Below, piece by piece: positions 32,465-43,580 of a stretch of DNA of 64,000 nt. Within the stretch, counting starts at the first letter, position 1; every line of letters starts with the position of its first letter. Below the pieces are notes generated by a model. It saw nothing but the letters and a program-made list of their open reading frames with translations. It was not told the origin of the DNA and made no database searches. Source of the stretch: Symsagittifera roscoffensis (taxonomy: Eukaryota; Xenacoelomorpha; Acoela; Convolutidae); contig NC_087068.1 of assembly GCF_963678635.1 (NCBI RefSeq), positions 48,253,724-48,317,723 on the forward strand, read 5' to 3'. The translations under genes were made by a program, and so were the position numbers.

Positions 32465-32560
32465 GAGCATGTGGAATAGAGGTAACGAACGCAACTGCTT
32501 GAGACCGCAAAGGGTTGCGGTTCGAATCCGGCCGGGACCTGTTTTCTTGCAAACTATAGT
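32465..32560 (+). repeat. tRNA-derived SINE copy
   Basis: GAGGTAACGAACGCAACTGC and B-box GCGGTTCGAATCCGGCC followed by GGGACCTG. It shares GAGGTAACGAA with the unit at 31935. It does not form a standard cloverleaf. Confidence 0.65.
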
Positions 32561-33545
32561 TTTTGTGCTTTTTCGGGCTATCATCCGTCTGTTATCATTT
32601 TATTGTCTTGCTTTCCGTAGCACGATTTTTTTGAAGGTTTAGATATCTTCCAAGTTGCTTTCATGCTTGAGACAAAACCCAAGATTGACAAAGCTCGAGT
32701 GATTGATAGGATTCCAATCAATACCTGTTTTTTTTGCAAATGTTTCGGCATATATTATATTGGATTAGTGGCCTCATTTTATGTCGTTCTAGGAGCGAAA
32801 AAAGTTTGTGTGTGTGCGTTTTCAGGGTAAAGGGGACTTGATAACTTGTGATAAGTCTCAATTTTTTTGAGTTTTTCGGATTTTGTTTTCCTATTTTTTT
32901 TCGGCTGGATAGGTTTCGGCCTCTTATCATATCTGTTAGACGTCTCATTTTCTTTCATTTGACGAGTGAATAAAGTTTGTTTTTTGGGTGGGTGTGACGG
33001 TGAGGGGGACTATATTTTTAAACTCAAGTCTTTTTGTTTTTTTTTGGCTTAAATGGTTTCTGCTAGGGTATTTTTGCAGCTTTCTTATCTCTTGGTAAAA
33101 TGTATTCCGATCGATGCTTTTTTCACATTCTTTTTTTTATTTGCATGTTTTTGTTTCAAAGTTAGCCTATTGAGTTTTGACAATTTCAATTTTTTTTTTG
33201 AATTAGCGGCTTTCTTGTTTTATATCGCAAGTAGTTTATACCGGAGAACTTTAATTAAAGAGAAGAAAATTTTTGAAATTGGCTAATCCTAGCCCTCCTC
33301 ATTCGGTTTAAAAGCAAAACTTCATTTTTCGCTTAGCTGTTACTGCCTATACTCCCCGACACCATTAGCTTTGGTTGGAGGCTAGCTAGACGTTGGGAGT
33401 CCAACTGAGCTCAAGCGGCAGTAACTAGTGAACAAGTTCATGCCACGTATTCAAATAGTCAGAATCGATTTGAAAACCAAAGCTTAGGTTTGAGAGAGCC
33501 AAGACTATTGGGCACTAATAGACGCAAGAAGACTATTAAACAAAT
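32561..33545. other. Non-coding, no gene recognised
   Basis: T-rich on the plus strand with short ORFs only. Near 33300-33440 the composition is more even, but no product or repeat is recognised. Confidence 0.4.
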
Positions 33546-33549
33546 AAAG

Positions 33550-36020
33550 AAAACAAATTACTTAGCGATAAAAACAAATTTATTGATGTCGTTATTACAT
33601 AAAACATACAAATCCCAATGGTCATTGGCAATTTTTTTGATATCTGAGTGGGATAAATTTTCAAGTTGACGTGGAAGCAAACAATTGTCGCGTAATAAAT
33701 CGAAAGGAATCGAGCCCCTTAAGCTCAATGGAATTATGTTTTTTTCTAAATTGTGAGTTTTTAAATTGAGCCTTACCCTAGGTGCACTGTAAGCGAAACC
33801 ATCAAACTGAAAAAGACCATCCAACAAACTTACGGGACCACAGAATGAGCTTCAAAAATTCTGATAGAAAGCCAGCCTAGAACAATAAGATTTTTTTCAG
33901 TGAAAAAACGGTCGAATGCTGTCGTAATTACGCGCAATCTGTTTTTTTTGTATCACTTTCAGGGGCATGAACTGAGTATAGTTAGTGCAACCGTACACCC
34001 GAATTCCATATCGCAAAATTGTTTTGATGTTTTACCTATAGTAATCCAGTAAAATCGACTTATCAAAATGATGATCACATACTGTTTTGTAGTTTATTTG
34101 TAACAAAATTGATCTGAATATGAAGTGATAATTTAACATCTATGTTAGCACCAAGAGATGTTCAGTTTTTGTTAAATTGCTCATTTATAAAAGAATTGGT
34201 AGCTTTTGCTAATGACAAAGGTTATTGAACAGTCTTATCCATATTCAATGCTTATTTGTTAACCCTTGCGATAAGCAAGAACATTCCAACCGGCGATGAG
34301 TAAAGGTGTTCCTACCAAGTGCTAGACTTTCCCCCCGTAAACTGCTTTGTTTTGTTCTCAGTTTGACTGAACTTTTAGGTATCTTCAAGAATACTTTGGT
34401 GAACTAACAGCTAATTTTTTTGAGCGTGTCTGGATTTAAAATGCCAGTTCTGTTTTTCTCTTTGTTGGTTATAAAATTACGAACTCCGAATTCGGTATCT
34501 TTTTTTAAAGTTTTTTTTTATATATTCTCTTTTATTTGGCTAAGAAGATTTCGGCTTAAATTTTGGCGTCGTATGATGAGCGGGATGGTTTTTGGTTGTG
34601 TTTGGATTTGTTGCTAGTGTACAAGGTTTTAAGTCTTAAATAATTAATTTTTTCCCTTCAAATCGTTTCTGCACAGGTCCTTTCCGATGCTTTTCTCCCA
34701 ATGCTTATTTCAGATGTTCATGTTTTGGCATGTTTTTTTTTCAAATTTGGTTGAATTTGTTTAGATAGATCTAGTTTTTTAGACATTTTAAATTTTTTTT
34801 ATTTTGATTTTTTTTTTACTTAGCGACTTATTTGTATCGATGGCTGTATATAAGTTTGCCATTTGCTAGCAGCTGTTAAATCATAATTGAAAGTTTCAAT
34901 TAATCAGTTGATTCCTGTTATGTTAGTGTCATCTGCAAAAAGGAAAACATCGAATGTGCTCCGAACTCTGGGTATGTCGTTGAGGAAAAACAGCGGTCCC
35001 AGAATGAATCCATGGGAAGCACCGCATTTACTAATTGCAGGCGATTTTTCATGTTACTTACTACCTAAATTTAGCTTTACCACGGAATCTTTACATTTAC
35101 TAGTAAAAGTCTGATGATCAAGTGTATCGAACGCTTTTTTTCGAATCAAGGAAAACACTTTTTTTACCGGACTTGCTTTTATGTAGGCTAATTTTTTCTG
35201 TTACTTGTGAGATTGCGTCATTCGTATTGTTTTTTTACGGAAACTAAGTTGTCTTACATATATTTACGCATTAAATTCCAGGTATTCATATACTCTATTG
35301 CGCATTGAACTGAACGCTCACAGTTTTTTCTTCAAGTTATGAGCAGAGATATTGGTCTGTAGTCGCCTGCATCGAGTTTTGATTCTTTTTTATATAGCGA
35401 GTGGTCCAGGGCTTTGATTAACGGCCTGATAAAGCTGTTTTAATTGATAAATCAGCGAGATTTTAAGTGGGTACAATTGTTGGCCTACTTGCTCTAACAA
35501 TGAATTTGCTAATATTGTCATAACCAGTAGATGTCTTATTTTGCAAATACTGAACAATTTTATTAATTTCAAATTTTGTAACTGTTTGCATATAAAAATT
35601 CGTTTGCTCGATGATATGATGCCAGTATGATTCAGGTGTTTTTGGCCAGATTAATACCGATTTGCAATAACAACATCCGTGTTAAGAGTTATCCGGTTGT
35701 TTTTTTTTGGATAGTATTTTTTTTATAAGGTTACAAATAATACCTTAGAGTTCATTCAAAATCTAATATACTTCTCTTTCATCTTTATCAATACATTTTC
35801 CGACTTTATTGTTATATTGTTTTTTACGTTGTTCGATTTCAATGACCGTTTTTCTATGCGGTGTCAGATCGAATTCTTGCTACTGTTGCTGTTTTAGTAT
35901 TTGAACATGCTTTTTGGAGTCGATTACGTTTTGCCCTTAGTTTTTTATGTGACTAGTTGTCCATATCACTTTGGTTTTTCTTGCGTTAGCTTTTTCTGAT
36001 CGAAATAGTGCAAACCGGTT
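33550..36020 (-). mobile_element. Decayed LINE (Jockey/CR1-like), second family
   Basis: Minus-strand translation, from high to low coordinates, recovers in order: KTSTGYDNI at about 35535, RT motif A remnant KAFDTLDHQTF at about 35112-35140, LGPLFFLND and FADD (codons 34928-34939), thumb-region text ending in KVIQKKQIARNY near 33950, and a C-terminal ORF at 33558-33827. All lie in broken frames. The active site is FADD, not YCDD, and no (ACT)n tail is seen, so this is not the family at 14609-17965. It is an old, dead insertion. Confidence 0.85.
34260..34380 (+). repeat. Hairpin repeat copy inside the decayed LINE
   Basis: ACCCTTGCGATAAGCAAGAAC, then GTGCTAGACTTTCC and TTTGTTCTCAG, match the hairpin SINE family. 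It interrupts the LINE reading, so it probably inserted into it. Confidence 0.65.
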
Positions 36021-36129
36021 TAAAACTGCTTCGTATTTTATTTGAAATTAATCAAACAGATGATCAATTGAAAGTGAAGTATCTGAAAACCGAAAAAATT
36101 TCCATGATTCCGATAATTTCTCGTTGAAA

Positions 36130-36265
36130 TTTTAAACCTGCTTTTAACTAGATTAAAGCAGAAATTTAACTTCAGTTGTTCGCCACGCCAAGTTTTAGTG
36201 CATTATGAAGTTCTTAAAATAGTTTCTCAAAATTTATTTTCAAATATGGCCGGAACAGTAGAAAA
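36130..36265 (-). repeat. Diverged hAT-like MITE remnant
   Basis: GTTCGCCACGCCAAGTTTTAG, GTGCATTATGAAG and a right end ending CAGTAGAAAAGTG match copy B, in the same orientation. Confidence 0.5.
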
Positions 36266-36304
36266 GTGACGCGATTTTAAGGTAGTTTTTGGCCTGGTTG
36301 TTTA

Positions 36305-36500
36305 ATTGTTCCGACCGATTAGAGAAGTGGGAGGGAAGTATGGCACAGAGTGGTTTTTTGCCCCATCTAGGCACGTTAAAAAATCTCGTAATGTATCAAG
36401 GTGGTATCATATTATAGCCACAACGGTAGTGATTCGAATCCAAAATCATTTTCACTCAAGTCTTCTCAGTGTCGAGAAAAACTGGTCTGCATTTTTTTTT
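36305..36500 (+). repeat. TGTTCCGACCA repeat family, copy 2
   Basis: ATTGTTCCGACCGATTAGAG is followed after about 120 bp by GTGATTCGAATCC and CAGTGTCGAGAAAAACTGG, the order seen at 22345-22540. Confidence 0.65.
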
Positions 36501-36717
36501 CAAAATTTTCATACCATAGAAACTGAAACTCCAATCTAATTCTTGCGTTTTTTACATCTCAGCTGTTATCACCTATTTTTAATTGCCATCGTTTTTAGCA
36601 TTTCATAATTTAAGTCAAAGGTAGTTCAGTCACCCGATAAAAACAGTAAAGACTTGCGATGATTAGTCGGTTCTGTGCTACTTGGATGGGAACTGTCTTT
36701 CCTTGCTTCAGTATTGT

Positions 36718-36930
36718 CTGATTGTTCCGACCATGGAAAATGGGGAGGAACTTGGTATTCGAGTGTGTTTTAGTTTTTTTCTTTTTGTTTTCCACGCAAA
36801 ATCAGGCACCACAATTAATCATCGGACTAAATTGAGTGATATAATATATTGAAGCCCTGTCGTGATTCGAACTACATTAACATATTTCAAAAAAAAAATT
36901 CCAATGTTTTCGAGAGAGTAAAGCGAGCGA
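36718..36930 (+). repeat. TGTTCCGACCA repeat family, copy 3
   Basis: ATTGTTCCGACCATGGAAAATGGGG, TTTTCCACGCAAAATCAGG and CGTGATTCGAACTAC, in the same order as 22345-22540. Confidence 0.75.
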
Positions 36931-36939
36931 GCCTTTTTG

Positions 36940-37380
36940 GAATCAAAAGTTTCAAAAATTCAAAAAAGTGCAAGTCTTGAAATTTTTTTTAGAAAATTTG
37001 TTTTTTCTAGTAAATTTTCTAGAAAAATTGTTTTTCAATTTGCTTATTTTACTATGGCTGTCGAATATATCTATTTTATCAATTGATTCAGTTTTCTGAA
37101 ATTGAGATAGTTTCACCAAAAAGGTGTCAATCATAAATTGTAAAGAGCTTCAAGACCATGTATTTTCACGTGATATTAAATAAAATATGTTTGTGAAAAG
37201 ACATTTTTTTCTGTTTACTTGCCTTCGTTGACTCCTTTCCAACTGCCGGTTGGCTATGTTTTTCCCTTTGAAAGTCGAAAGATGAAGTTTTTTCAAAAAA
37301 CAAGTCAGTATTATTTCTCTTTTTCCGTGCATTGACTCTTTTCCGACTGACTGTTGGCTATGTTCTCAATTTGAACATTT
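36940..37380 (+). repeat. Dispersed repeat, copy of 19740-20030
   Basis: TTGACTCCTTTCCAACTGCCGG and TTGACTCTTTTCCGACTGACTG, each followed by GTTGGCTATGTT, occur about 105 bp apart. AAACAAGTCAGT and GATTCAGTTTTCTGAAATTG also match 19740-20030. Confidence 0.7.
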
Positions 37381-38339
37381 TTGAGACAAAAAAAATAATT
37401 TTACGTTATTTTAATTTTTTTCCCGCTGGTGATTAGCAAGCGTTATCAAATCGGAAAATAGACTTTAATTTTTTCATATTAACAACCTGTTAAACAATAT
37501 CACTGAATCTTTTCGTCAGTTGTTGTGCCAAGATGGCTTAAGCATGTTTGCATTTTCAAAACCCAATTTTTTTTGCTGATTGCAAATTTTACAGCTATAG
37601 TTATGTAAAATTTCAGTTTTTTTGCTTGCTTTAAAGGTTTATTCTTCTTAAACTGTTTCGGCTTATAAAACTTGGGCTCAATTGTTTCATTAAAAAACCG
37701 TTGAATGATCAGTTTTTGGATGTGCGTTTTGAGTTTCAAAATGTTTTATCGCTCAAAATTTTAATGTCGTTTGCCTCTGTTTGCCTCTGTTTTAATAGTT
37801 TCTTTGTTTGATTTTTTTCTACGTTCTGATCATCATTTTTGCTTATGTTTGGCAAGTGCCGCGTGTCAAACATGCCGTCGAGTTTTTTTCTTCTGCTGCT
37901 TCTGGGTTTTGAATTTAAACATGAGAGGTTGGAATAAATTTTGATAAGATGCGAATACCGTTATTGCTTCGGATGTCCTGCCATATTTTCGATCACCGAA
38001 TGTGTGGAGGGAAAAGATTGAATTCGGGTTTTTTTTTTCCGCAATAATCCTGGTACCAATAATCAAGGTCAGGTGGAGTCGATTGATGAACCACATTGAA
38101 TCCCTTTCAGTGCCTTTCCCGAAAATTTGTGATTTCCAGAAGAAAAAAGCAGAAGAAGAAGAAACATTTGAAGTGAAAATCAAGTGTGTGCGGATCTCAC
38201 TACGGCAATTTCTAAGACGAAAAGAATTGTTATTTTGATAAGCTGTTAATTAATGGGCCATGAAATTTTTTTATAGAATCTTCAAAAAAAGCAACTAGAT
38301 TCAAGTTTTTATTAAGGATAGCAGGTTGCACTGCAAGTA

Positions 38340-38895
38340 GCACAGAATGTTCCGACCACATTAACAAATAAACTACAACAAGGTTTTTCTTCTAATTAGT
38401 GTCGTTTTTAGTGCGTGTGATTAGATAACGATACAAACTCGTAGAAAGTTAGTGAATTAGACATAATTGACAATATTTGTCCTCAGCAAATGAATGAAAT
38501 TTATAAATAGTGATAAAATAAATTGTTTGTTTTTCAATTTTGTGCACAATTTTAAAATTTTGCGGAGAACATCTATTTACAAAGAAGCGGTAAATAAAAC
38601 TTTTAAAACTAGGTTTGTTTAAGTAAAGTCGGCTAAAACTCTAAATAAAACTTAGTTTTTCATATAACGAATTTTACTCGATTGCTTTTCTCGCTCACAC
38701 TAAACTTTAAAACTAGTTTCTCACCACTGGGACCATTTTTGAAAAAAAAACATTAAAGTCGTTTGAAACACGACTAAAATGATTTCATTTGATGTATTCC
38801 TATAATTATTTGTGGTACTTGATTTTACTTGAAAACAAAAACTAAAACAGACCCGAATTCGATGTTCCTCCTCATTTTCAATGGTCGGAACAACA
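38340..38895. repeat. TGTTCCGACCA-bounded element, about 548 bp
   Basis: TGTTCCGACCACATT begins at 38347, and its inverted form CAATGGTCGGAACA ends at 38893-38894. The right side, read in reverse, matches the start of copy 3 at 36718 through to GTTTTAGTTTTTG. An 11-bp inverted terminus fits a non-autonomous DNA element, but no clear target duplication was found. The left word AGCACAGAATGTTCCGACCACA recurs at 43413, so the boundary may extend outward. Confidence 0.5.
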
Positions 38896-39674
38896 AGTTT
38901 TTCGAGTTTTTTTCTTCGAGACTAATTATGACTGGCACCTTATGTGCTTCATGCACTGTGACAGGCTATTCTTAATGCAGCGGTTTTATAGTTTGGAAAA
39001 GAAGAAATATGTCAGGACGTTCTGAGCTACTTGGGTAGAATTCGGCTGTCCTTGTGTTGCTGACGTCTTTCGTTTCTTATTCAGATCTGCGTTTGCTGGT
39101 AGGCATGCCACATAAAACCTAGAAAATGTCTTAAATTTAACCGCCCGACCTTAATGTTGTGCTCTTGAGTAGACAACATAGTAGTTGAGAAACTCATAAA
39201 ACTGTTTCATTTACGGGTCAACATAACTTCATTTTATCGACTTATTCACAACAGCTGTTAACTTGAAAAACTTATTTAATCAATAAGTGTTTGTTTTATA
39301 ACTACTATCAGTGGCTGTTATTGAATAAGTCAGTTCAATAAATGTCAGACTTAAATAAGTTTTACAAATGAAAGCCCGTATCAGTTATTAATCTTGGCTT
39401 GTATCTTTCTATGGAGCTTTTGAACATTCTTCATCCCCTGTTTGTTTTTCAGATGAGTTGAATCGAACTGTATAAATTGCTTGAATTTCTTTAATTTGTA
39501 CATACACGAATCCCTTTCTAATAAACCCAATCAAGTTGTTTGATTCTGGACTGGTGGTCAGAGACATCAGATGAATATTTGGCAGCAGCATTGCAACAAG
39601 CATCGTTATTTGTGACGACGTAAGGACAGTTGATCTAGAACATTCAAGAAGGTTCTAGGTTGCACTCTGAGGAT
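38896..39674. promoter_or_regulatory. Upstream region of the diacylglycerol kinase gene
   Basis: No conserved ORF. It ends with possible splice acceptors TTGATCTAG at about 39638 and GGTTCTAG at about 39658, just before the coding start. A 5' UTR intron or trans-splice site is possible. No TATA box is proposed. Confidence 0.3.
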
Positions 39675-42600
39675 ATGATGATAACAGATTTCACAGATGA
39701 CGAGACACTTTCACCCCATGAGCATTGTGCGACCACGGGTCATGCGTTCGTGAAGAAGACGTTCCACCGGCCTACCTGGTGTCACTACTGCACTGAGTTG
39801 CTTTGGGGACTAACAGGCCAAGGATTCGTATGCGAGATCTGTAACTTCGTGGCTCATGAACGATGTTTGCGCACACTATCGCAGTACTGCTCAAGTATCA
39901 AAGAGCTCTTCTTGGTCCAACCGCAAGCGCATGCTTTCATAGACATTGGAGCATTCAAGAAGAAATACTGCTGTGTTTGTAGACGTAGAGTAGAGCATAG
40001 TTGCGACTTGAAGTGCGAAGTATGCGAGGTGTATTGTCACTCGGATTGTCGCGACTTCGCCATTCGAGATTGTCGAGTCACTGCGCTGAGTTTCTCTGCC
40101 GGGAATCAACATGTGCTGAAGCATCAATGGCGTGAAGGAAATTTGTCGGGAAGTGCAAAGTGCGCAGCGTGTCGCAAGTCATCAGGTCAGCCAGACATGT
40201 TCACGGGAATGCGCTGTGACTGGTGTCATATTTCTGTTCACTCGGCTTGCATTCGTTCGGTGGATCAGGAGTGCGATTTGGGAGTGCTGAGGAACATATA
40301 CTTCCCAAGAGAAGCACTACAGCTGCCAATCACTAATCTCTCAATGGAGGAGATACTGAGTTGTCTCAACCGTCGAAAGGCGCCTTCAGATCGACTCCAA
40401 ATGGGCGATAGCAAGACGGATCAAGACGTCTGTTTCTCCGACGACGGAATCACGTACTCGGAATCAAGTAAAACTGAAAGCAGTGCGTTATCGGCTTCGG
40501 CTTGTGCGCCGAGTTTTGCGGGACTGAATGCTGCAGTGGCGGATAAATTGGCTCAATCGCATAATATGGCAATGGGTGGCGCTACTCCGGTTAAGCGGAA
40601 GGACAAGGCTAAGTTGAGGAGTAAAAGGAAAGAGAGCAGGGAAGCAGCCCACTTCGACGATGACTTGGACGACTCCGTTGTAGCAGATGCTGAGGACCCC
40701 TACTCGGATGTGAGGTCTAGTGTGGTTGTGAAGCACCGCTTCTTTCTCTACGACGGCAACCAGTCATGTGAAGCGCAAACTGTTCGAATAGTGTCAATGA
40801 CCATTCGAGAAACAGCACTGTATGCTTGTCTGAAAGCGCTGCATATTTGCGACGATGCCAAAAAGTATTATTTCTTGGACGGAAATAAAATGGAACCGGA
40901 CAAACCAGATCCTCCGGCCCTGGAAGACCAGCAAGTGATCGATATGATAGAAACGGGAACAAGAGAAGGATCGCAGCCGACATTCGTGATCAGATACAAG
41001 ATATCCTCTCGAGGGGAGCCGATTAAAGTGTTTCTGCAATCTCCAAGACACTCGCCGCGCTTGAAGTACGTCAAAATCAACCACTCACTGGCTGCATCTG
41101 ACATCATAGAAATGGCTCTGCAGAAGTTCGGAATCACAGATGAAGACATCAGCAGCTTCGTGCTCATTATGACTTCCAGCGGGCTGGAAGAGCAGTTGCT
41201 AGTCAGGGACCAGCTGGTTTGGCCTCTGGTGGAAAATAGCATCTTGAGAAACGTGCGAAATCTTCAATATATTCGGTTCTATTTGCGAGAAGTTTCTCTC
41301 ATATCCAAGCCAGTGAGGGTATTTGTCGGCAATTTACCTCCCAAACTGGCGTCGCGAAAGTACGAGACATATGTGACAGATATCACCAAAATAAACCTGT
41401 CAAGTCGCGCATTCAACCCAGTTTACCCCCAGTATGGATGCTTAGTTGTGGAGTTTCCAAATCCTCAAGTAGCCAAAGAAGCAGTACAGAAGCTGAGAGC
41501 CACGTCGTTTGAGGACGGCAAACCAATTGTCGTTCTAGTGCTGCCAAAAGTGGACGTTGAAGCAGCTTTGAGCCCGACTGCATCCCCGCTACTAGTTTTT
41601 GTCAATGCCAAATCTGGAGGCTGTCAAGGAGTCAATCTGCTGACTCATTTCAGACGTCTCTTGAACCCCTTTCAGGTGTTCGATCTGGACAACGGAGGTC
41701 CAATACCAGGCCTGGTCCTGTTTGGAACTGTTCCAAATTACCGCATACTAGTTTGTGGAGGTGATGGTTCTATGGGCTGGGTGCTGAGTTGTCTTGATGA
41801 TGTAGGGCAAGAGTCCAAATGCAGCTCTCCCCCAATCGCGATCCTTCCCCTGGGCACCGGCAATGATTTGGCCAGGGTTCTACAGTGGGGTGGCGGGTAC
41901 ACCGGCACTGACGAACCCCTGCAGATTCTGAAAGCTGTGGACCGTGCGGATCCCATTGATCTTGACCGCTGGACGGTGATCATGCAGGGAGACGAGCGGG
42001 AAAAACAGATCTTGACGGACCGGAAGTCGCTGAAGATGGAGGGGATTGATGTCATCAATGACGTGGATTCGAATGTGCAAATCATGAACAACTATTTCGG
42101 AATAGGAATCGACGCAGATATTTCGTTAGGATTTCATATGAAGCGAGAGGAAAATCCTTCGAAGTTTAACAACCGGTTACATAACAAAGCAGTGTACTTC
42201 AGAATTGGATTGAAGAAACTGTACAAGCCAAATTTATTCAAAGACCTGCATAATAATGTCAAGTTAGTAGTCGATGGTTCCAATATACCACTACCTCCCA
42301 TAGAAGGAATAATCATTCTTAACATCGGCAGCTGGAGCGCAGGAGCTGATCTATGGGGTGCGGACCGGGAGGACAAATTCAAGAAACCGTCTCAATGCGA
42401 CGGTTTGGTAGAAGTTGTGGGAGTCACAGGAATTTTCCATATGGGTCAAATCCTCAGCGGGATTAGAACCGCTTATAGACTGGCTCAAGGTCACGATATC
42501 CAGATATATACTCAAACAACGCTGCCAGTTCAGATGGACGGGGAACCGTGGATCCAACCTCCGGGTTGTATAACTGTGACTAGGTCGGCACTGCACGCCA

Positions 42601-42812
42601 CGTTGCTTAAGAAGCACAAGTCCAGCATGAAGCGGGGCTCCAGGTCGGGCGAAGCGACTTCAGCGGCAGACAGTATGGCGCCGGAGCCAGCTAGTACTGG
42701 AAGCTTCGGGCCGGAAGACGAGGTCTCTGATGACGACGATTCGGACAAGTATGTCGCCCCAATTCACGGAATAGCCAACGCTCAGCTCAACCTCACCACG
42801 CAACGATACTAA
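39675..42812 (+). CDS. DGKQ: Diacylglycerol kinase theta, single-exon, 1,045 aa
   Basis: It phosphorylates diacylglycerol to phosphatidic acid, damping DAG/protein kinase C signalling at membranes. The start is ATG 39675 (a second ATG is the next codon); in-frame TAG at 39636-39638 bounds it upstream. Three cysteine-rich C1 domains lie at about residues 23-71, 86-133 and 146-200. Two Ras-associating (RA) regions follow at about 351-447 and 450-545. The catalytic domain starts near 639 with LLVFVNAKSGG; the ATP-site GGDGS is at about 695 and PLGTGNDLAR near 722. The accessory domain runs to about 985. Three C1 domains plus RA regions is the theta layout. The protein is about 100 residues longer than human DGKQ and ends in an acidic tail. 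Its coding sequence has no intron, unlike vertebrate orthologues. Confidence 0.95.
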   Translation: MMITDFTDDETLSPHEHCATTGHAFVKKTFHRPTWCHYCTELLWGLTGQGFVCEICNFVAHERCLRTLSQYCSSIKELFLVQPQAHAFIDIGAFKKKYCCVCRRRVEHSCDLKCEVCEVYCHSDCRDFAIRDCRVTALSFSAGNQHVLKHQWREGNLSGSAKCAACRKSSGQPDMFTGMRCDWCHISVHSACIRSVDQECDLGVLRNIYFPREALQLPITNLSMEEILSCLNRRKAPSDRLQMGDSKTDQDVCFSDDGITYSESSKTESSALSASACAPSFAGLNAAVADKLAQSHNMAMGGATPVKRKDKAKLRSKRKESREAAHFDDDLDDSVVADAEDPYSDVRSSVVVKHRFFLYDGNQSCEAQTVRIVSMTIRETALYACLKALHICDDAKKYYFLDGNKMEPDKPDPPALEDQQVIDMIETGTREGSQPTFVIRYKISSRGEPIKVFLQSPRHSPRLKYVKINHSLAASDIIEMALQKFGITDEDISSFVLIMTSSGLEEQLLVRDQLVWPLVENSILRNVRNLQYIRFYLREVSLISKPVRVFVGNLPPKLASRKYETYVTDITKINLSSRAFNPVYPQYGCLVVEFPNPQVAKEAVQKLRATSFEDGKPIVVLVLPKVDVEAALSPTASPLLVFVNAKSGGCQGVNLLTHFRRLLNPFQVFDLDNGGPIPGLVLFGTVPNYRILVCGGDGSMGWVLSCLDDVGQESKCSSPPIAILPLGTGNDLARVLQWGGGYTGTDEPLQILKAVDRADPIDLDRWTVIMQGDEREKQILTDRKSLKMEGIDVINDVDSNVQIMNNYFGIGIDADISLGFHMKREENPSKFNNRLHNKAVYFRIGLKKLYKPNLFKDLHNNVKLVVDGSNIPLPPIEGIIILNIGSWSAGADLWGADREDKFKKPSQCDGLVEVVGVTGIFHMGQILSGIRTAYRLAQGHDIQIYTQTTLPVQMDGEPWIQPPGCITVTRSALHATLLKKHKSSMKRGSRSGEATSAADSMAPEPASTGSFGPEDEVSDDDDSDKYVAPIHGIANAQLNLTTQRY

Positions 42813-43580
42813 TAATAACTAGATGTAGTTTAATGGAGACTAATTATTTCTAATCAGCTATCAGCAGAAAACTCTTTTTTTCTCTTCGAAGTTTAACATT
42901 TGCGACCTCGTCTGTTGCTACTTTTCTATCAGATTCAATTATTAATGGCTTTGGTTGGTTTTCCTCTGTGACTATAAACAAAATTTGGCAGTAATTGTGC
43001 TGTGCTTTCACCTTGAAAATCTTTTTGAATTTTTATTTATGATCTCTCTTCTATATGTTGTAATTTTCTAATTTCCATTAACATCCATTAAGTTTAGTTA
43101 ACCATTTTGCTGCAAGTTATTTCATCGTCGTTGATTTAGTACTTTCTTTGGACAGAAATTATTGGGAAAGTTTGTCTTTTACTTATCAAACACAATATTT
43201 GAGTCATATGCTGCTTTGATGAAATATTTTGAGTCAATTTATAAAGTGGGTTAACTCTATTGAACTGAATTGCAATGTTAGATTGGACTGTAGATTTTAG
43301 AACCTTTTGGGTATGACTGTGCAGTAATCTAATCTAATCTAATGATTGAATTTAATATTTATTGCCATAAGTCGCGATTTGAGAAGAGCTGGACGGTTTG
43401 AAGCCATGTTAGAAGTACAGAATGTTCCGACCACAGCAATCAGTGATTCATTCCTAGAAAATGTCTCAAGATCTTTTGCTTGAGACCATAATTACTATAT
43501 CATTCGAAAGCAGTCGGTGCAAATTTCGATTTTAAGTCATTACTTTTCAAATCATTTTAATCCTACAAGTCTTCAATAAA
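42813..43580 (+). terminator. 3' flank of DGKQ with candidate poly-A signal
   Basis: AATAAA at 43575-43580 is the first clear poly-A signal after the stop. A short (AATCT)n run lies at about 43325-43345 and a TGTTCCGACCA repeat at 43413-43445. The true 3' end cannot be fixed from sequence. Confidence 0.35.

Noticed and set aside
39660-39674. TTG at 39660 as the DGKQ start
   Set aside because: An ATG lies five codons downstream, and no conserved residue precedes it.
39891-42748. Minus-strand ORFs opposite DGKQ
   Set aside because: They are antisense shadows of a conserved coding sequence with no domain of their own.
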